Shown: positions 14,619 through 23,551 of the stretch, in pieces
Position numbering within the stretch: the stretch's first letter is position 1
Layout of the letters: the number at the start of each line of letters is the position of its first letter
NCBI RefSeq assembly: GCF_000315015.1
Contig: NZ_BAEP01000079.1
Span: 1-38,184, forward strand
Source of the DNA: Paraglaciecola mesophila KMM 241
GTDB taxonomy: Bacteria; Pseudomonadota; Gammaproteobacteria; Enterobacterales; Alteromonadaceae
Length of the DNA stretch: 38,184 nt
Direction of reading: 5' to 3'
Program-made: the position numbers and the translations under genes
Notes under the pieces: generated by a model
What the model was told of the DNA's origin: nothing
The model's database searches: none
Seen by the model: the letters and a program-made list of their open reading frames with translations, nothing else

Positions 14619-15638
14619 TTAAAACAGCAGCTTTTGCCCTTGTTTAGGAATAATAATGTTTAAGCCTAAATCGTTACCATCGTCTAGTTGCTTAGTAATG
14701 TTTGCTCTTGGGTCAACATTTTTAGCCAACGTGTACTTAATATGGCTAATCACCACATTTAAACCTTGAAGCGGTTTTTCGCCGCCTATTTTGGTCGCTA
14801 AGCTGCGAAGCTCGCCCATTAGTAACTCGGGTGTTAAATGGCCAAACAACAAGTTATGGGGGCGCTCGTTTTCGAAAGATGTTTCGATGATGACGCCGCG
14901 CAGCTTTTTGTGTTTTACCTGCTTGGCGAGATACGTCCAGATGGCATCTAACTTATCTTGTTTTTCCACTATGTCTGGGCCTGTGTCACCGAAGTAAACG
15001 AATATATCGTCCCCATGTTCAATCACAAACGCGCTGGACTCTACTGGGTGACTCAAGCTAAAAGCAGTGACATGTAGCGCAGTGTTAGCAATGGGCGCTG
15101 TTTTACCTGGCAGCAAGTCCACCACGTGGTATTTGTTCAGCAAAGGAGGAATGCCGCGGTCGCTAAAATTAGCCCAGGCTTTGCCGTTGAAGTAGGTTTC
15201 ACCGATCATGGTGTTGACTGAAGGAATTGCGTAAATGCTTTTTTTGCTGTCTTCGGGGGATGCCACTAACATACCATTGATGTGATCAAGGTGAGCATGG
15301 CTAATTAAGTAACCTTTAACATGATGACGCAAAATGCTGCCCGCTTTACCCCATTTATCATCATCGACAATGGCTAAATCATCGAACGCGCCTTGCTTAA
15401 CGCTTTGATTTATCCCGTTGACCAAGGTGCCCGCATCTAACGCGACATAGTTAGGTTCGGTGACAGAGCGCAGCAAAAACGCGCTTAAGTTTCCGTCTTG
15501 TATACCGCCGCTGTCGCCCAGCACCACCAGTTCAAACGCTGGAGAAGAGTCATCTGTTTCGGCTTGCAGGCCTGTACTGCTTACAAAAAAAAGCGAAATG
15601 GTCAGTAGCCATTTCGCTTTTGTCATTATATCTCGCAT
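14619..15638 (-). CDS. periplasmic class II cyclic-nucleotide phosphodiesterase (CpdP-like)
   Basis: This 339-residue metallo-beta-lactamase-fold enzyme is of the PDEase class II family (Vibrio fischeri CpdP, yeast PDE1). The class signature H-A-H-L-D-H-I-N-G lies near residue 115; GDSGGIQDGNLSAFLL near residue 41 and FVYFGDTGPD, followed by GVIIETSFEN and FGHLTPELL, complete the metal site. An N-terminal signal peptide (about residues 5-27, ending LQA) predicts periplasmic location, as in CpdP, which hydrolyses external cAMP. The start codon lies one base after the hemY stop; a second ATG at 15626 is also possible. The close coupling suggests co-transcription with hemCDXY, ending at the 14515-14552 terminator. 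Confidence 0.85.
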   Translation of the reverse strand: MRDIMTKAKWLLTISLFFVSSTGLQAETDDSSPAFELVVLGDSGGIQDGNLSAFLLRSVTEPNYVALDAGTLVNGINQSVKQGAFDDLAIVDDDKWGKAGSILRHHVKGYLISHAHLDHINGMLVASPEDSKKSIYAIPSVNTMIGETYFNGKAWANFSDRGIPPLLNKYHVVDLLPGKTAPIANTALHVTAFSLSHPVESSAFVIEHGDDIFVYFGDTGPDIVEKQDKLDAIWTYLAKQVKHKKLRGVIIETSFENERPHNLLFGHLTPELLMGELRSLATKIGGEKPLQGLNVVISHIKYTLAKNVDPRANITKQLDDGNDLGLNIIIPKQGQKLLF

Positions 15639-15639
15639 C

Positions 15640-16821
15640 TTAATCCGTTCTGCTCAGTTCATTGGGTTGGGCCAAGCTTTGTTTGTATAGCTCCAAGGCT
15701 TGCTGGTTATCTTGTTGAGACTCTTTGATTTTTGCCAACAGCAATATATCTTGCTGACGATTGCCCAGCTTAATCGCTTTACTTAGGGCTTTTTCGGCCA
15801 AACTAAAATCTTTAGCGTTATAGGCTACAGCGCCCAATGTAGAAAGTAATTCAACGTTCATGTCGTCTGCTTTCAACCATTGCTCTAACTGTTTCAGCGA
15901 CGTGGTGGGTTGAGACAGTTTTAACTCTTTGTAAAGCGGCAGCAACATAGGGTGAGGTTTGTTTTTATGATACTCGCCCAGTGCCGCTTCAGCATCGATA
16001 TGCATGTCTTGGTCGATTAGCTGCTTAACGTAGGCTGCTTGTAAAGCAGGGTCGCGTCGGGTCGACTTAGGCAGCGAATGCCAATTTTCTTTCAGCTGGT
16101 TTGCCCCTTCTTTGCTGGCAATTTCAGCAAAATTACCTTTCGATGCCAGCTGCATATAGTGTTCATAATGTTCACCTAAGGCTTTTTTCCAAGACGGTAG
16201 ACGGTCTTTCAATTCTTGCCATTTACCCGCTTGAACCAACGCTTGGGCTCGCAGGATTAGCACGGAACGTTGGCGTTTTTGTTTATCCTCGAGCTCATCT
16301 AATATTTCGAGGGCTTTAACAGGGCGCTGGTTTTGCAGATGGTCACGCACTAAGCACAACCGAGCAGCAAAGGCTGATTTAGGATAAGAGGTAGCCAAGC
16401 GCCAGTTTTCTTGCGCGCCAGCGGGGTTTTGCAATTGTAGCTCTGCTTCTGCGGCAGCAAGTAAGTTCAAACCATCGAAATCTTCCTGCTCGATGCTGGC
16501 AAGTTGCTTGCGTGCTTCAAGGTAATTTTGCTCGGCCAAGGCGATGAGGCCGTTGGTGAATGCACGTTTCTTTTTGCGTGAGCCCCAGTTTCCTAGCCAG
16601 TTTTTTGAACCTGATATAATCATGATCAATTTTTTGATTAGCCATGAAAAAAGTAGCAAACCTACAATCACCAAGATGGTCATGATTGCCATGGAAAATA
16701 CGTTCATTTCAACAACGTAGCCAGCGAAATCAATAAACACATAGCCTTTGTCGTCGAATATTAAAGACCCAACCAACACGGCAATAAGCAAGGCCACGAA
16801 GACCATCAAAATTCTTATCAT
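15640..16821 (-). CDS. hemY: HemY, inner-membrane TPR protein of the hem operon
   Basis: This 393-residue protein has two N-terminal membrane segments (about residues 4-22 and 42-65) followed by tetratricopeptide-like helices to the C-terminus, the usual gammaproteobacterial HemY layout. Conserved features include the FDDKGYVFIDFAGYVVEMN segment between the helices. It is associated with late heme/protoporphyrin metabolism, but the exact molecular role is unsettled. It overlaps hemX by four bases (ATGA), which indicates translational coupling. Confidence 0.92.
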   Translation of the reverse strand: MIRILMVFVALLIAVLVGSLIFDDKGYVFIDFAGYVVEMNVFSMAIMTILVIVGLLLFSWLIKKLIMIISGSKNWLGNWGSRKKKRAFTNGLIALAEQNYLEARKQLASIEQEDFDGLNLLAAAEAELQLQNPAGAQENWRLATSYPKSAFAARLCLVRDHLQNQRPVKALEILDELEDKQKRQRSVLILRAQALVQAGKWQELKDRLPSWKKALGEHYEHYMQLASKGNFAEIASKEGANQLKENWHSLPKSTRRDPALQAAYVKQLIDQDMHIDAEAALGEYHKNKPHPMLLPLYKELKLSQPTTSLKQLEQWLKADDMNVELLSTLGAVAYNAKDFSLAEKALSKAIKLGNRQQDILLLAKIKESQQDNQQALELYKQSLAQPNELSRTD

Positions 16822-18194
16822 GGTTGGTTAGCTCCGTTTACAAATACATTGTCGATACGTTGCTGAATAACGTCTTGCAGCGCCGGTGCGGCGTTAAATT
16901 GACTCGGATAAACGCGCTTAATGTCGGTTTCTGCCAATTCTTCAAGACGTTGGTCAAATTGTACTACTGCGCTTTCGTCCACGGCGAAGTTTTCGTCTAG
17001 TACCCGTTGCGCGTTTTGCAGTGACTGTTGATAAAACTCAACATTCTCTTTTAACGCGGCGCTTTGGGCCTGCAGTAAAGATAGCTTTAGTTGCTCAGTA
17101 GCCAGCCATTGTTGCTGTGCTGACATATATGGCTGCACTTCGGTTTCTTTCTTTTTATAGCTGAAGAAGTCTTTGGTGAATGCTGCCCAGGCGCGTGATA
17201 AGTTCGCTTTCCAGTCATCGACTGAATCGGAAACATCTTCACCACCTTCGGTTGCGATATCAGGGCGTTCGAAGGTATTAAGCGGTAACTGGTCAACTTG
17301 AGACAACAAGGCACTGATTTGCAGCGCGATGGAAGATAAAGACACTGGGTTTACCTGAGCCAAAGTTTGTATGTCATTCGCTAGGCGTTCTCGAATGGGC
17401 AATAAGCTTGGGTCGTCTAAGTCTTGCAAACGGCTATCAGCAGATTGCAGCATGGCTATCGCGGTTTTTAGATCGTGCTCTAACCACAATTTACGTCCAG
17501 CCATGCGAACTAAAAAGTCTGCTTCAGCAAGTAACCAATCTGCGGGGCGGCGGCCGGCGATACTGCTTAGCATTTGTTTATTGGCCTGAGATTGGTTGTT
17601 CGCAGCCTCTGCTTCTTCAAGAGCGTTTTGTAGCTCTTGGTTGACACTGCGTAGCTGTGATTCAAGTCGGTTATTTTGTTCCTTAACCTCATCGGTAATA
17701 GACAAGTTTTGCTGCGCTTGGCGCGTCAAAATGTCTTGTTGCTCACTTTGAGTAGATTCTTGGGTCTGCTTTTGCTGCTCCCATTGTGTCCAGCCCCAAT
17801 ATGCAGCAGCTGCAATTAATAATAAAATTAGCAGGTTGACGATAGTAACGAACCATAAAATACCGGTTTTGGCCGGTTTATGATTTTTTTCATTTTTGAT
17901 TGGGGAGGTGGCACTAGGTGTACCCGAATTATCGCTTGTGCTAGTAGTCTTTTTCACGTTGTTGTCGCTTTTCAAAGGAGCTGTAGGATTCTTTTTCGTG
18001 CCATGAGCAGCCGACTCGGCTTTTGGCGCAGCAGGCGTTATTACCGCGCTGGATGCAGTGCTTGATGAGGCACTTGAAGCAACACCTGAAGATGCGCTAC
18101 TGGGCTTGTCTTTCGTTTGATCTGGCTTATTTTGAGGCGTGTCGCCCTTTGGCTTGCTGCCTGATGAATTATTCGTATCTGATTGGTCTGCCAT
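16818..18194 (-). CDS. hemX: HemX, uroporphyrinogen-III C-methyltransferase-like membrane protein
   Basis: This 458-residue protein has a long N-terminal low-complexity Ser/Ala/Lys/Pro region (about residues 1-110), one transmembrane helix (about 113-135), a Gln/Glu-rich coiled coil (about 136-205), and the conserved periplasmic HemX domain, with RPADWLLAEADFLVRMAGRKLWLE. Despite its database name, HemX lacks a SAM methyltransferase domain. It probably scaffolds the heme pathway with HemY. Its start directly follows the hemD stop. Confidence 0.93.
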   Translation of the reverse strand: MADQSDTNNSSGSKPKGDTPQNKPDQTKDKPSSASSGVASSASSSTASSAVITPAAPKAESAAHGTKKNPTAPLKSDNNVKKTTSTSDNSGTPSATSPIKNEKNHKPAKTGILWFVTIVNLLILLLIAAAAYWGWTQWEQQKQTQESTQSEQQDILTRQAQQNLSITDEVKEQNNRLESQLRSVNQELQNALEEAEAANNQSQANKQMLSSIAGRRPADWLLAEADFLVRMAGRKLWLEHDLKTAIAMLQSADSRLQDLDDPSLLPIRERLANDIQTLAQVNPVSLSSIALQISALLSQVDQLPLNTFERPDIATEGGEDVSDSVDDWKANLSRAWAAFTKDFFSYKKKETEVQPYMSAQQQWLATEQLKLSLLQAQSAALKENVEFYQQSLQNAQRVLDENFAVDESAVVQFDQRLEELAETDIKRVYPSQFNAAPALQDVIQQRIDNVFVNGANQP

Positions 18195-18917
18195 TTAATG
18201 CTCCAAAAATTCCTTGGCACGGCGAATAAGTGCCTGGTCGCTAGCGTCATCGCTGACAAATATTGTATTTATACCGCGTTTTGCGGCAATTTGTTCAGTT
18301 CGCGGGCTTACCACAATCCACGGTAAGGATTGTAGCCACTTCGCATCGAAATGCTCAAACGCCGTATCTATCATTTCACCACTGGTAGCAATGATGCATC
18401 TAATCTGCTTCGCTTGCCACTCTTGTGTGGCTTTAGGCGTGGCAATTTTTATCCTTTGATAAATATCGGCTAGCAAAACAGTAGCGCCGCGCTGGGTAAG
18501 TTGTTGGGCTAAATCTTCACGGCCGCCTTGCCCTTTTATGATAAGGACTTTATGCCCTGCTATTTCTTTCAGGGGCGTTAACGCTAATAAGCCTTCGGTG
18601 GTAGGCACCGGAGGCACAATCACGTCGTAACCTTGAGCCCGTAAACCCTCAGCAGTACTGCTACCAACGGCAAAAATAGTCGCTGCATTTGGTAGCTCAA
18701 TGCGCTGCTGAGCCAATAACTGACCTACCACTGTGCTGGTAACAATAATACCGTCCCCAGAGGATAGGGTGCGAAGTGAGCCCGGCAAAGAACTCAGAGC
18801 CTGTTCATTGGCCTGTGTACTAATCAGACCGACACCAACCGCTGGTAAACCCGCAGCAAAAAAACGCGCCGCGCTTGGGGCGCATTTTTGCTCTGGGCGG
18901 AATATCAGCACGGTCAT
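18195..18917 (-). CDS. hemD: uroporphyrinogen-III synthase
   Basis: This 240-residue enzyme closes and inverts ring D of hydroxymethylbilane to give uroporphyrinogen III in the cytoplasm. The weakly conserved HemD fold is recognisable from the N-terminal LIFRPEQ, the central VGSSTAEGLRAQGYDV, GHKVLIIKGQGGREDLAQQL and the C-terminal WIVVSPRTEQIAAKRG. Only three bases separate it from hemC, and it is followed directly by hemX. Confidence 0.93.
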   Translation of the reverse strand: MTVLIFRPEQKCAPSAARFFAAGLPAVGVGLISTQANEQALSSLPGSLRTLSSGDGIIVTSTVVGQLLAQQRIELPNAATIFAVGSSTAEGLRAQGYDVIVPPVPTTEGLLALTPLKEIAGHKVLIIKGQGGREDLAQQLTQRGATVLLADIYQRIKIATPKATQEWQAKQIRCIIATSGEMIDTAFEHFDAKWLQSLPWIVVSPRTEQIAAKRGINTIFVSDDASDQALIRRAKEFLEH

Positions 18918-18920
18918 GGT

Positions 18921-19850
18921 TTAGTCTTTATATAATGCCTGAAGAATTTCACCTGCGCCTTTTTCAAGCAGCTGCTCAGCCACATCAACGCCAATGCTAA
19001 TTGCATCATTCACATTGCCACGTTTCTCAGCCTGAAGAAGTACACTGCCATCGGGTGAGCCGACTAATCCACGTAAGTACAGTTCGTCACCGTTTAATAC
19101 GGCATAACTACCGATAGGCACTTGGCAACCACCATTTAATTTAGCGTTCATGGCGCGTTCGGCTTTGACCCGTGATTCAGTGTTGCTGTGATTCAGCGGC
19201 TTGAGTAATTCGATTAGCTCAGCGTCATCGTTGCGACATTCAATGCCTACAGCGCCTTGACCAACAGCGGGCAGGGACACAGTAGGTTCGATATAGGTTT
19301 TGATGCGACCTTGCATTTCAAGGCGGATCAAGCCTGCAGCAGCCAAAATAATGGCATCATATTGGCCTTCATCTAACTTCGCTAAACGCGTGTTGACGTT
19401 ACCGCGTAAGTCCCGAATGGTTAAATCTGGGCGGGCGCTACGAATTTGGCACTGACGGCGTAAACTTGAAGTACCTACTATTGCGCCTTGGGGCAATTCT
19501 TCGATGCTCGCATAGGTGTTTGACACAAATGCATCATAGGGGTTTTCCCTTTCACATATGCAGTGCAAGCCAAAGCCTTCTGGAAAATCAACGGGTACGT
19601 CTTTCATTGAATGTACGGCTATATCCGCGCGGCCTACGCTCATAGCGACTTCAAGCTCTTTAATAAATAAGCCTTTGCCACCAATTTTGGCTAATGGCGT
19701 ATCTAAAATGCGGTCGCCCTGTGTGGACATAGGCACCAATTCAACCTTAAGTTGAGGATGAGCTTCAAGTAATTTGGCTTGAACATATTCTGCTTGCCAC
19801 ATGGCTAAAGCACTTTTGCGCGTAGCAATTCGAATAACGCGATCTGACAT
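18921..19850 (-). CDS. hemC: hydroxymethylbilane synthase (porphobilinogen deaminase)
   Basis: This 309-residue enzyme polymerises four porphobilinogens. It starts with the hallmark [17 protein letters not shown], has the substrate loop [42 protein letters not shown] and the dipyrromethane-cofactor cysteine in [10 protein letters not shown]. It is the first gene of hemCDXY on the minus strand. A cyaA neighbour, common in enterics, is not present here; instead 227 bp without genes precede it. Confidence 0.97.
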   Translation of the reverse strand: MSDRVIRIATRKSALAMWQAEYVQAKLLEAHPQLKVELVPMSTQGDRILDTPLAKIGGKGLFIKELEVAMSVGRADIAVHSMKDVPVDFPEGFGLHCICERENPYDAFVSNTYASIEELPQGAIVGTSSLRRQCQIRSARPDLTIRDLRGNVNTRLAKLDEGQYDAIILAAAGLIRLEMQGRIKTYIEPTVSLPAVGQGAVGIECRNDDAELIELLKPLNHSNTESRVKAERAMNAKLNGGCQVPIGSYAVLNGDELYLRGLVGSPDGSVLLQAEKRGNVNDAISIGVDVAEQLLEKGAGEILQALYKD

Positions 19851-20025
19851 GAAAAATTCACTGTTAACGGACGAGTTTATACCGCGATATTATCAGAATT
19901 TACGTCCACTTTGAGTAGGCAAAGATCTAGTTTTGCTGAAAAAGCGTAATACTGCCCCCAAAACTGAACAACAGACGTCAAAATAGATGTTGAATGCCAT
20001 GAAGTACTTGGTGATTGAAGCGGTT

Positions 20026-20049
20026 CAATAGAGCATGTGCATCTATTGT
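20026..20049. other. inverted repeat between the GNAT gene and hemC
   Basis: CAATAGAGCATG and TGCATCTATTG form a near-perfect hairpin with one bulge, downstream of the GNAT gene on the minus strand. There is no T-run. It could be a weak terminator or stability element. The rest of 19851-20077 shows no gene. Confidence 0.35.
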
Positions 20050-20077
20050 CCGAAAGCGTGTTGAACCCCAGCGTTCA

Positions 20078-20560
20078 TTACAACAGTATCTGGTAAATCG
20101 GTAGTTCACGACCCGCAATACTGCCAGAGGGTTGAGAGCCTATTCGCTTGGCACCGTTTTTCGCATAGAAGGCAGCGGCATGTGGGTCGCTGTGTATAAG
20201 CATAGCTTTGAAATGGTGTAATTTTGCTGCACTTATTGCGTGTTGCAGTAAGCTTTTTCCAACACCACACCCTATAACAGACGGGCTAACAAACAGCGCC
20301 AATAGTTCTGCTTTTTCTGCGGATAAACGCTGAATTGCATAGAAGCCTAACGGCGTTAAGGCTTGACTGCCTGAAGAGGTAAACGCCCCAATAAAATGAA
20401 AGTCCTTATGGGCGATTTGTGTTTTCGAATAAGTGAGTTCGTGCGCGCATTGCTGCATAAATGCTGACGAGTACCCCCAATGAGCCTTCGACCTCATGGC
20501 CAGCGCAGAAATATCTGCGCTGTGCTCTTCGCTCAATGGGAGCAGGTTAATGTGCATCAC
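20078..20560 (-). CDS. GNAT-family N-acetyltransferase
   Basis: This 160-residue single-domain acyltransferase has the acetyl-CoA pyrophosphate loop region visible as LFVSPSVIGCGVGKSLLQHAI (about residues 90-110), followed by the SDPHAAAFYAKNGAKRIG motif of strands 5 and 6. The first position of the Q/RxxGxG/A motif is not Arg or Gln, a small deviation. The substrate is unknown. Two adjacent ATG codons could serve as start. It lies 24 bp after the YHS-domain gene on the same strand. Confidence 0.82.
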   Translation of the reverse strand: MMHINLLPLSEEHSADISALAMRSKAHWGYSSAFMQQCAHELTYSKTQIAHKDFHFIGAFTSSGSQALTPLGFYAIQRLSAEKAELLALFVSPSVIGCGVGKSLLQHAISAAKLHHFKAMLIHSDPHAAAFYAKNGAKRIGSQPSGSIAGRELPIYQILL

Positions 20561-20584
20561 CAGAGCAACTCTTCGTTATCAAGA

Positions 20585-21064
20585 TTAGTTGCTTGTGGGG
20601 TACTGCATGCGGTACTGGGCATCGGCTTGTTCAATATATTGGGCTTTATTCGCCAGCCATTTTTGTTGCACGCTGGCGCTGTAGTTTAAGTAAAGCTTAC
20701 CATTATCGATAATAAAAGCGTCTTCATCTATCCCAACAAAATCTCCTGTGGCCATCGCATAGGCGCAGTAACCACCGTATTGCGGGGCGTATTTTTCAGG
20801 TTCACTTTCGAATAAGTCTAGATGTGCTTGCGAGCTAAAATACCAGTCGGCTCCGCGCCATTGGGTGGTAAATGCGTCGTCGCCTTTTATTGCCTTGTTC
20901 GAAGTGAAGTAAGCGACGGTATCGTAACCGTAAATGGCTTTGTTACTAAAAAAGCCTGTTTCGATGGGATCTTGTGCAAAGGTAAAATGACTAACACTAA
21001 GCATGATGAAGAGCATGGCAATCTTCGCTATGCGATGAACAATGACAAGGGGGTTGATGGTCAT
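20585..21064 (-). CDS. secreted YHS-domain protein
   Basis: This 159-residue protein has a signal peptide (about residues 1-30, ending FAQ) and one YHS domain, shown by IYGYDTVAYF, WYFSSQAHLDLFESEPEKYAPQYGGYCAYAM. YHS domains are often linked to metal binding. This compact periplasmic form is common in marine gammaproteobacteria without an assigned reaction. Two cysteine-poor stretches suggest no disulfides. Confidence 0.82.
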   Translation of the reverse strand: MTINPLVIVHRIAKIAMLFIMLSVSHFTFAQDPIETGFFSNKAIYGYDTVAYFTSNKAIKGDDAFTTQWRGADWYFSSQAHLDLFESEPEKYAPQYGGYCAYAMATGDFVGIDEDAFIIDNGKLYLNYSASVQQKWLANKAQYIEQADAQYRMQYPTSN

Positions 21065-21204
21065 GTTAATTCCTGTGGTAGCTGATGCTACATATTAGAT
21101 AAAGGGCTTATCCAATAAAACCGAGAGCACAGGAATTTTATTTCATCACATTTCTATCCCAAAGCGTTTATACCTTGGGAAAGTGCGATGCGGAGCTAGG
21201 TAAA

Positions 21205-21876
21205 CTAGCTAAAACGTGCTTGTAACCACACTGAGATATGATTAATTTCTTCTAAACACACGCTGTGCTGCATAGGGTAATCTTGCCAAGTGACAGGATA
21301 ACCATTTTCTTCTAACACTTTGTACGCAGCATTGCCCATAAACACGGGCACCACGTTATCTTGCTGACCGTGAGCCATTAAAATAGGTGTGCTTTTATTG
21401 GCATCGCTTGCTTCACTGGTCAGGGTTTCGGGTTCACACATATAGGTTGATAACGCCATGATGCCGGCGAGTTTCTTATTGATGCGCGTGCCCAAATGCA
21501 GCGCAATCACGCCACCTTGTGAAAACCCTGCCAATACAATGCGCTCCGCTGGTGTGCCGTTGGCAATTTCCGCATCAATTAGTACTTCCACTTGCTTAGC
21601 GGACTCTTCAACACCCACGCGATCTGCTCTGTGATTAAAATCTAAACTAGCGATGTCGTACCAAGCACGCATTTCCATATTGTTATTCACCGTAATGGGG
21701 CGCACTGGGGCATGAGGGAAAACAAAGCGAATAGGCAAAGCGTCGGGTATTTTTAGTTCAGGTACGATTGGCGCGAAGCCATTACCAGAATCCCCTAAGC
21801 CGTGTAACCAAATCACCACTGCACTGTGGGGTTGGCTTGGGTTCACTTCTACATACTCTAAATTGTTGTCACTCAT
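21205..21876 (-). CDS. alpha/beta-hydrolase carboxylesterase (phospholipase/carboxylesterase family)
   Basis: This 223-residue cytoplasmic esterase resembles EstB/acyl-protein thioesterase-type enzymes. The oxyanion segment IWLHGLGDSGNGF lies near residue 22, and the catalytic triad is readable as S119 in GFSQGG, D173 in HGQQDNVVP and H203 in MQHSVCLEEI. The length is normal for the family. It likely hydrolyses short-chain esters; the physiological substrate is not known. It lies 46 bp from cyaY on the same strand. Confidence 0.9.
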   Translation of the reverse strand: MSDNNLEYVEVNPSQPHSAVVIWLHGLGDSGNGFAPIVPELKIPDALPIRFVFPHAPVRPITVNNNMEMRAWYDIASLDFNHRADRVGVEESAKQVEVLIDAEIANGTPAERIVLAGFSQGGVIALHLGTRINKKLAGIMALSTYMCEPETLTSEASDANKSTPILMAHGQQDNVVPVFMGNAAYKVLEENGYPVTWQDYPMQHSVCLEEINHISVWLQARFS

Positions 21877-21922
21877 AGGGTTACCACTCTTTGGTTCGTT
21901 CTAAAACGTTTTTAATTAATGC

Positions 21923-22249
21923 TTATTCGGTCGGTCGCGGGAAAGACACTGGCACTTCGGCTTGCTTGCTGGCTGCATCATTCATAAATTGCCAAAACTC
22001 AACGCCAGTGCGCTCGTCAATCCACAGACCTTCTTGATAGTTAAAATGATGGCCGTTAAATTTGGTGGCTACCCACAGCTGGTGCAGCGGCGGCTGTTTG
22101 TTGATGATGATTTTAGTGCCATTAACAAAAATAAGGGTAAGAATGCTGCTAGCGGATTCGTAATCGATATCGGCTTCTACATCATCGAGCATCTCTTCTA
22201 AGTTAATTAGCAGGTCGTCGATGAGTTGGTGATATTGGCTGTCGTTCAT
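21923..22249 (-). CDS. cyaY: iron-sulfur cluster assembly frataxin homologue CyaY
   Basis: This 108-residue frataxin fold carries an acidic first helix ([21 protein letters not shown]), the ridge that binds iron and the cysteine desulfurase IscS. The sheet includes [35 protein letters not shown] place the start at the ATG at 22249, where AAGGTGA stands upstream; a longer frame to 22315 adds residues foreign to the family. Confidence 0.95.
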   Translation of the reverse strand: MNDSQYHQLIDDLLINLEEMLDDVEADIDYESASSILTLIFVNGTKIIINKQPPLHQLWVATKFNGHHFNYQEGLWIDERTGVEFWQFMNDAASKQAEVPVSFPRPTE

Positions 22250-22368
22250 TGTTGCGTCACCTTTTGTGAACAGTTTTGATGCATTAGCACCATTGCAAAG
22301 GGAATATGCTAACATTGCATAGAAATCTCAACACTCACTTTATCTACTTACTTGACTGAAAATCTTCT

Positions 22369-23016
22369 ATGCCACAATCACTCGGAAATTTATTTATACT
22401 TGCCGCGCCTTCAGGGGCTGGTAAATCTAGCTTAATCAAAGCGTTACTGCAAAACCATGATGCGACGGAAATTCATAACAATGAAATGCAGGTCTCGGTT
22501 TCTCACACCACGCGGGCACCTCGCCCAGGTGAAATAGACGGTGTACATTATCATTTTGTCAGCCGAGAGGTATTTCAACAGCTGATCACTCAAGATGAAT
22601 TCTTCGAATGGGCTGAAGTATTTGGCAATTATTACGGCACTTCTAAAGTGGTCATTGAGCAAACCTTGCGCAAGGGGATAGATGTGTTTTTGGATATCGA
22701 CTGGCAGGGGGCCCGTCAAGTTAAGGCGCAAATCCCAGATACCGCGACCATATTTGTTGCTCCGCCTTCACGAGAAGAATTAATGCGCCGTTTGACCGAA
22801 AGAGGCCAAGACACCCCTGAGGTCATTCAAGATCGCATGAACAAAGCGGTCTCTGAAATATCGCACTACCACGAGTTTGATTACATAGTGGTCAATGATG
22901 ATTTTGACGCCGCATTGGCAGAGCTTGACGCCATTGTGTCAAGTCGCCGTTTACGTAAAGAAAAGCAGGTTATGCGCCATAAAAGTTTGTTCGAAAATTT
23001 ACTGGCAAGCGATTAG
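22369..23016 (+). CDS. gmk: guanylate kinase
   Basis: This 215-residue enzyme phosphorylates GMP to GDP. The P-loop is [15 protein letters not shown] near residue 12. The GMP-binding region is [22 protein letters not shown], with the [13 protein letters not shown] lid and [11 protein letters not shown] following. It starts the gmk-rpoZ-spoT cluster, and transcription diverges from cyaY. Confidence 0.97.
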   Translation: MPQSLGNLFILAAPSGAGKSSLIKALLQNHDATEIHNNEMQVSVSHTTRAPRPGEIDGVHYHFVSREVFQQLITQDEFFEWAEVFGNYYGTSKVVIEQTLRKGIDVFLDIDWQGARQVKAQIPDTATIFVAPPSREELMRRLTERGQDTPEVIQDRMNKAVSEISHYHEFDYIVVNDDFDAALAELDAIVSSRRLRKEKQVMRHKSLFENLLASD

Positions 23017-23121
23017 CACAGAAATTCAACGCTTAGATCGTGAAAGATCTTTGCTAATGACAGGTTTGCAAGTACACTATGCGACCTTTTTTTAAAACAT
23101 AGCTACACGACGGAGATCAAA

Positions 23122-23394
23122 ATGGCTCGCGTAACAGTTGAAGATGCCGTAGATAAAATTGGCAATCGGTTTGATTTGGTTTTAGTCGCAGCACGCCGCG
23201 CAAGGCAACTTGCGATTGAAGGTAAAGTTGCACATGTAACAGTAGGTACTGATAAGCCTACAGTTGTAGCACTACGTGAAATTGAAGAAGGATTCGTAAC
23301 AGCCTCTACTCTTGATGCTGAAAATTTGCGTGATCAACATGCACAAGACCAAGCTCAATTTGAGTCTGTAGCAAATATTCTTCAAGAACAGTAA
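23122..23394 (+). CDS. rpoZ: RNA polymerase omega subunit
   Basis: This 90-residue subunit begins [30 protein letters not shown], the diagnostic N-terminus that wraps the beta-prime C-terminus. GGAG is correctly spaced before the ATG. In its usual place it links gmk and spoT; in E. coli omega also shapes one ppGpp site on RNA polymerase. Confidence 0.97.
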   Translation: MARVTVEDAVDKIGNRFDLVLVAARRARQLAIEGKVAHVTVGTDKPTVVALREIEEGFVTASTLDAENLRDQHAQDQAQFESVANILQEQ

Positions 23395-23551
23395 CCCTAG
23401 CACTTACGTTTCTGAACATGAGTTTAGGGGCGTTAGACCGAGGGAAAAAGCCTGATCCCAGCGGTGGAACATCAAACTGATGTTTTAGCCGTTGGCTTAG
23501 CGCCCATTTCACCGTATCCTTAAACTTTTCACCGTTTGAGACTAACAGCAC

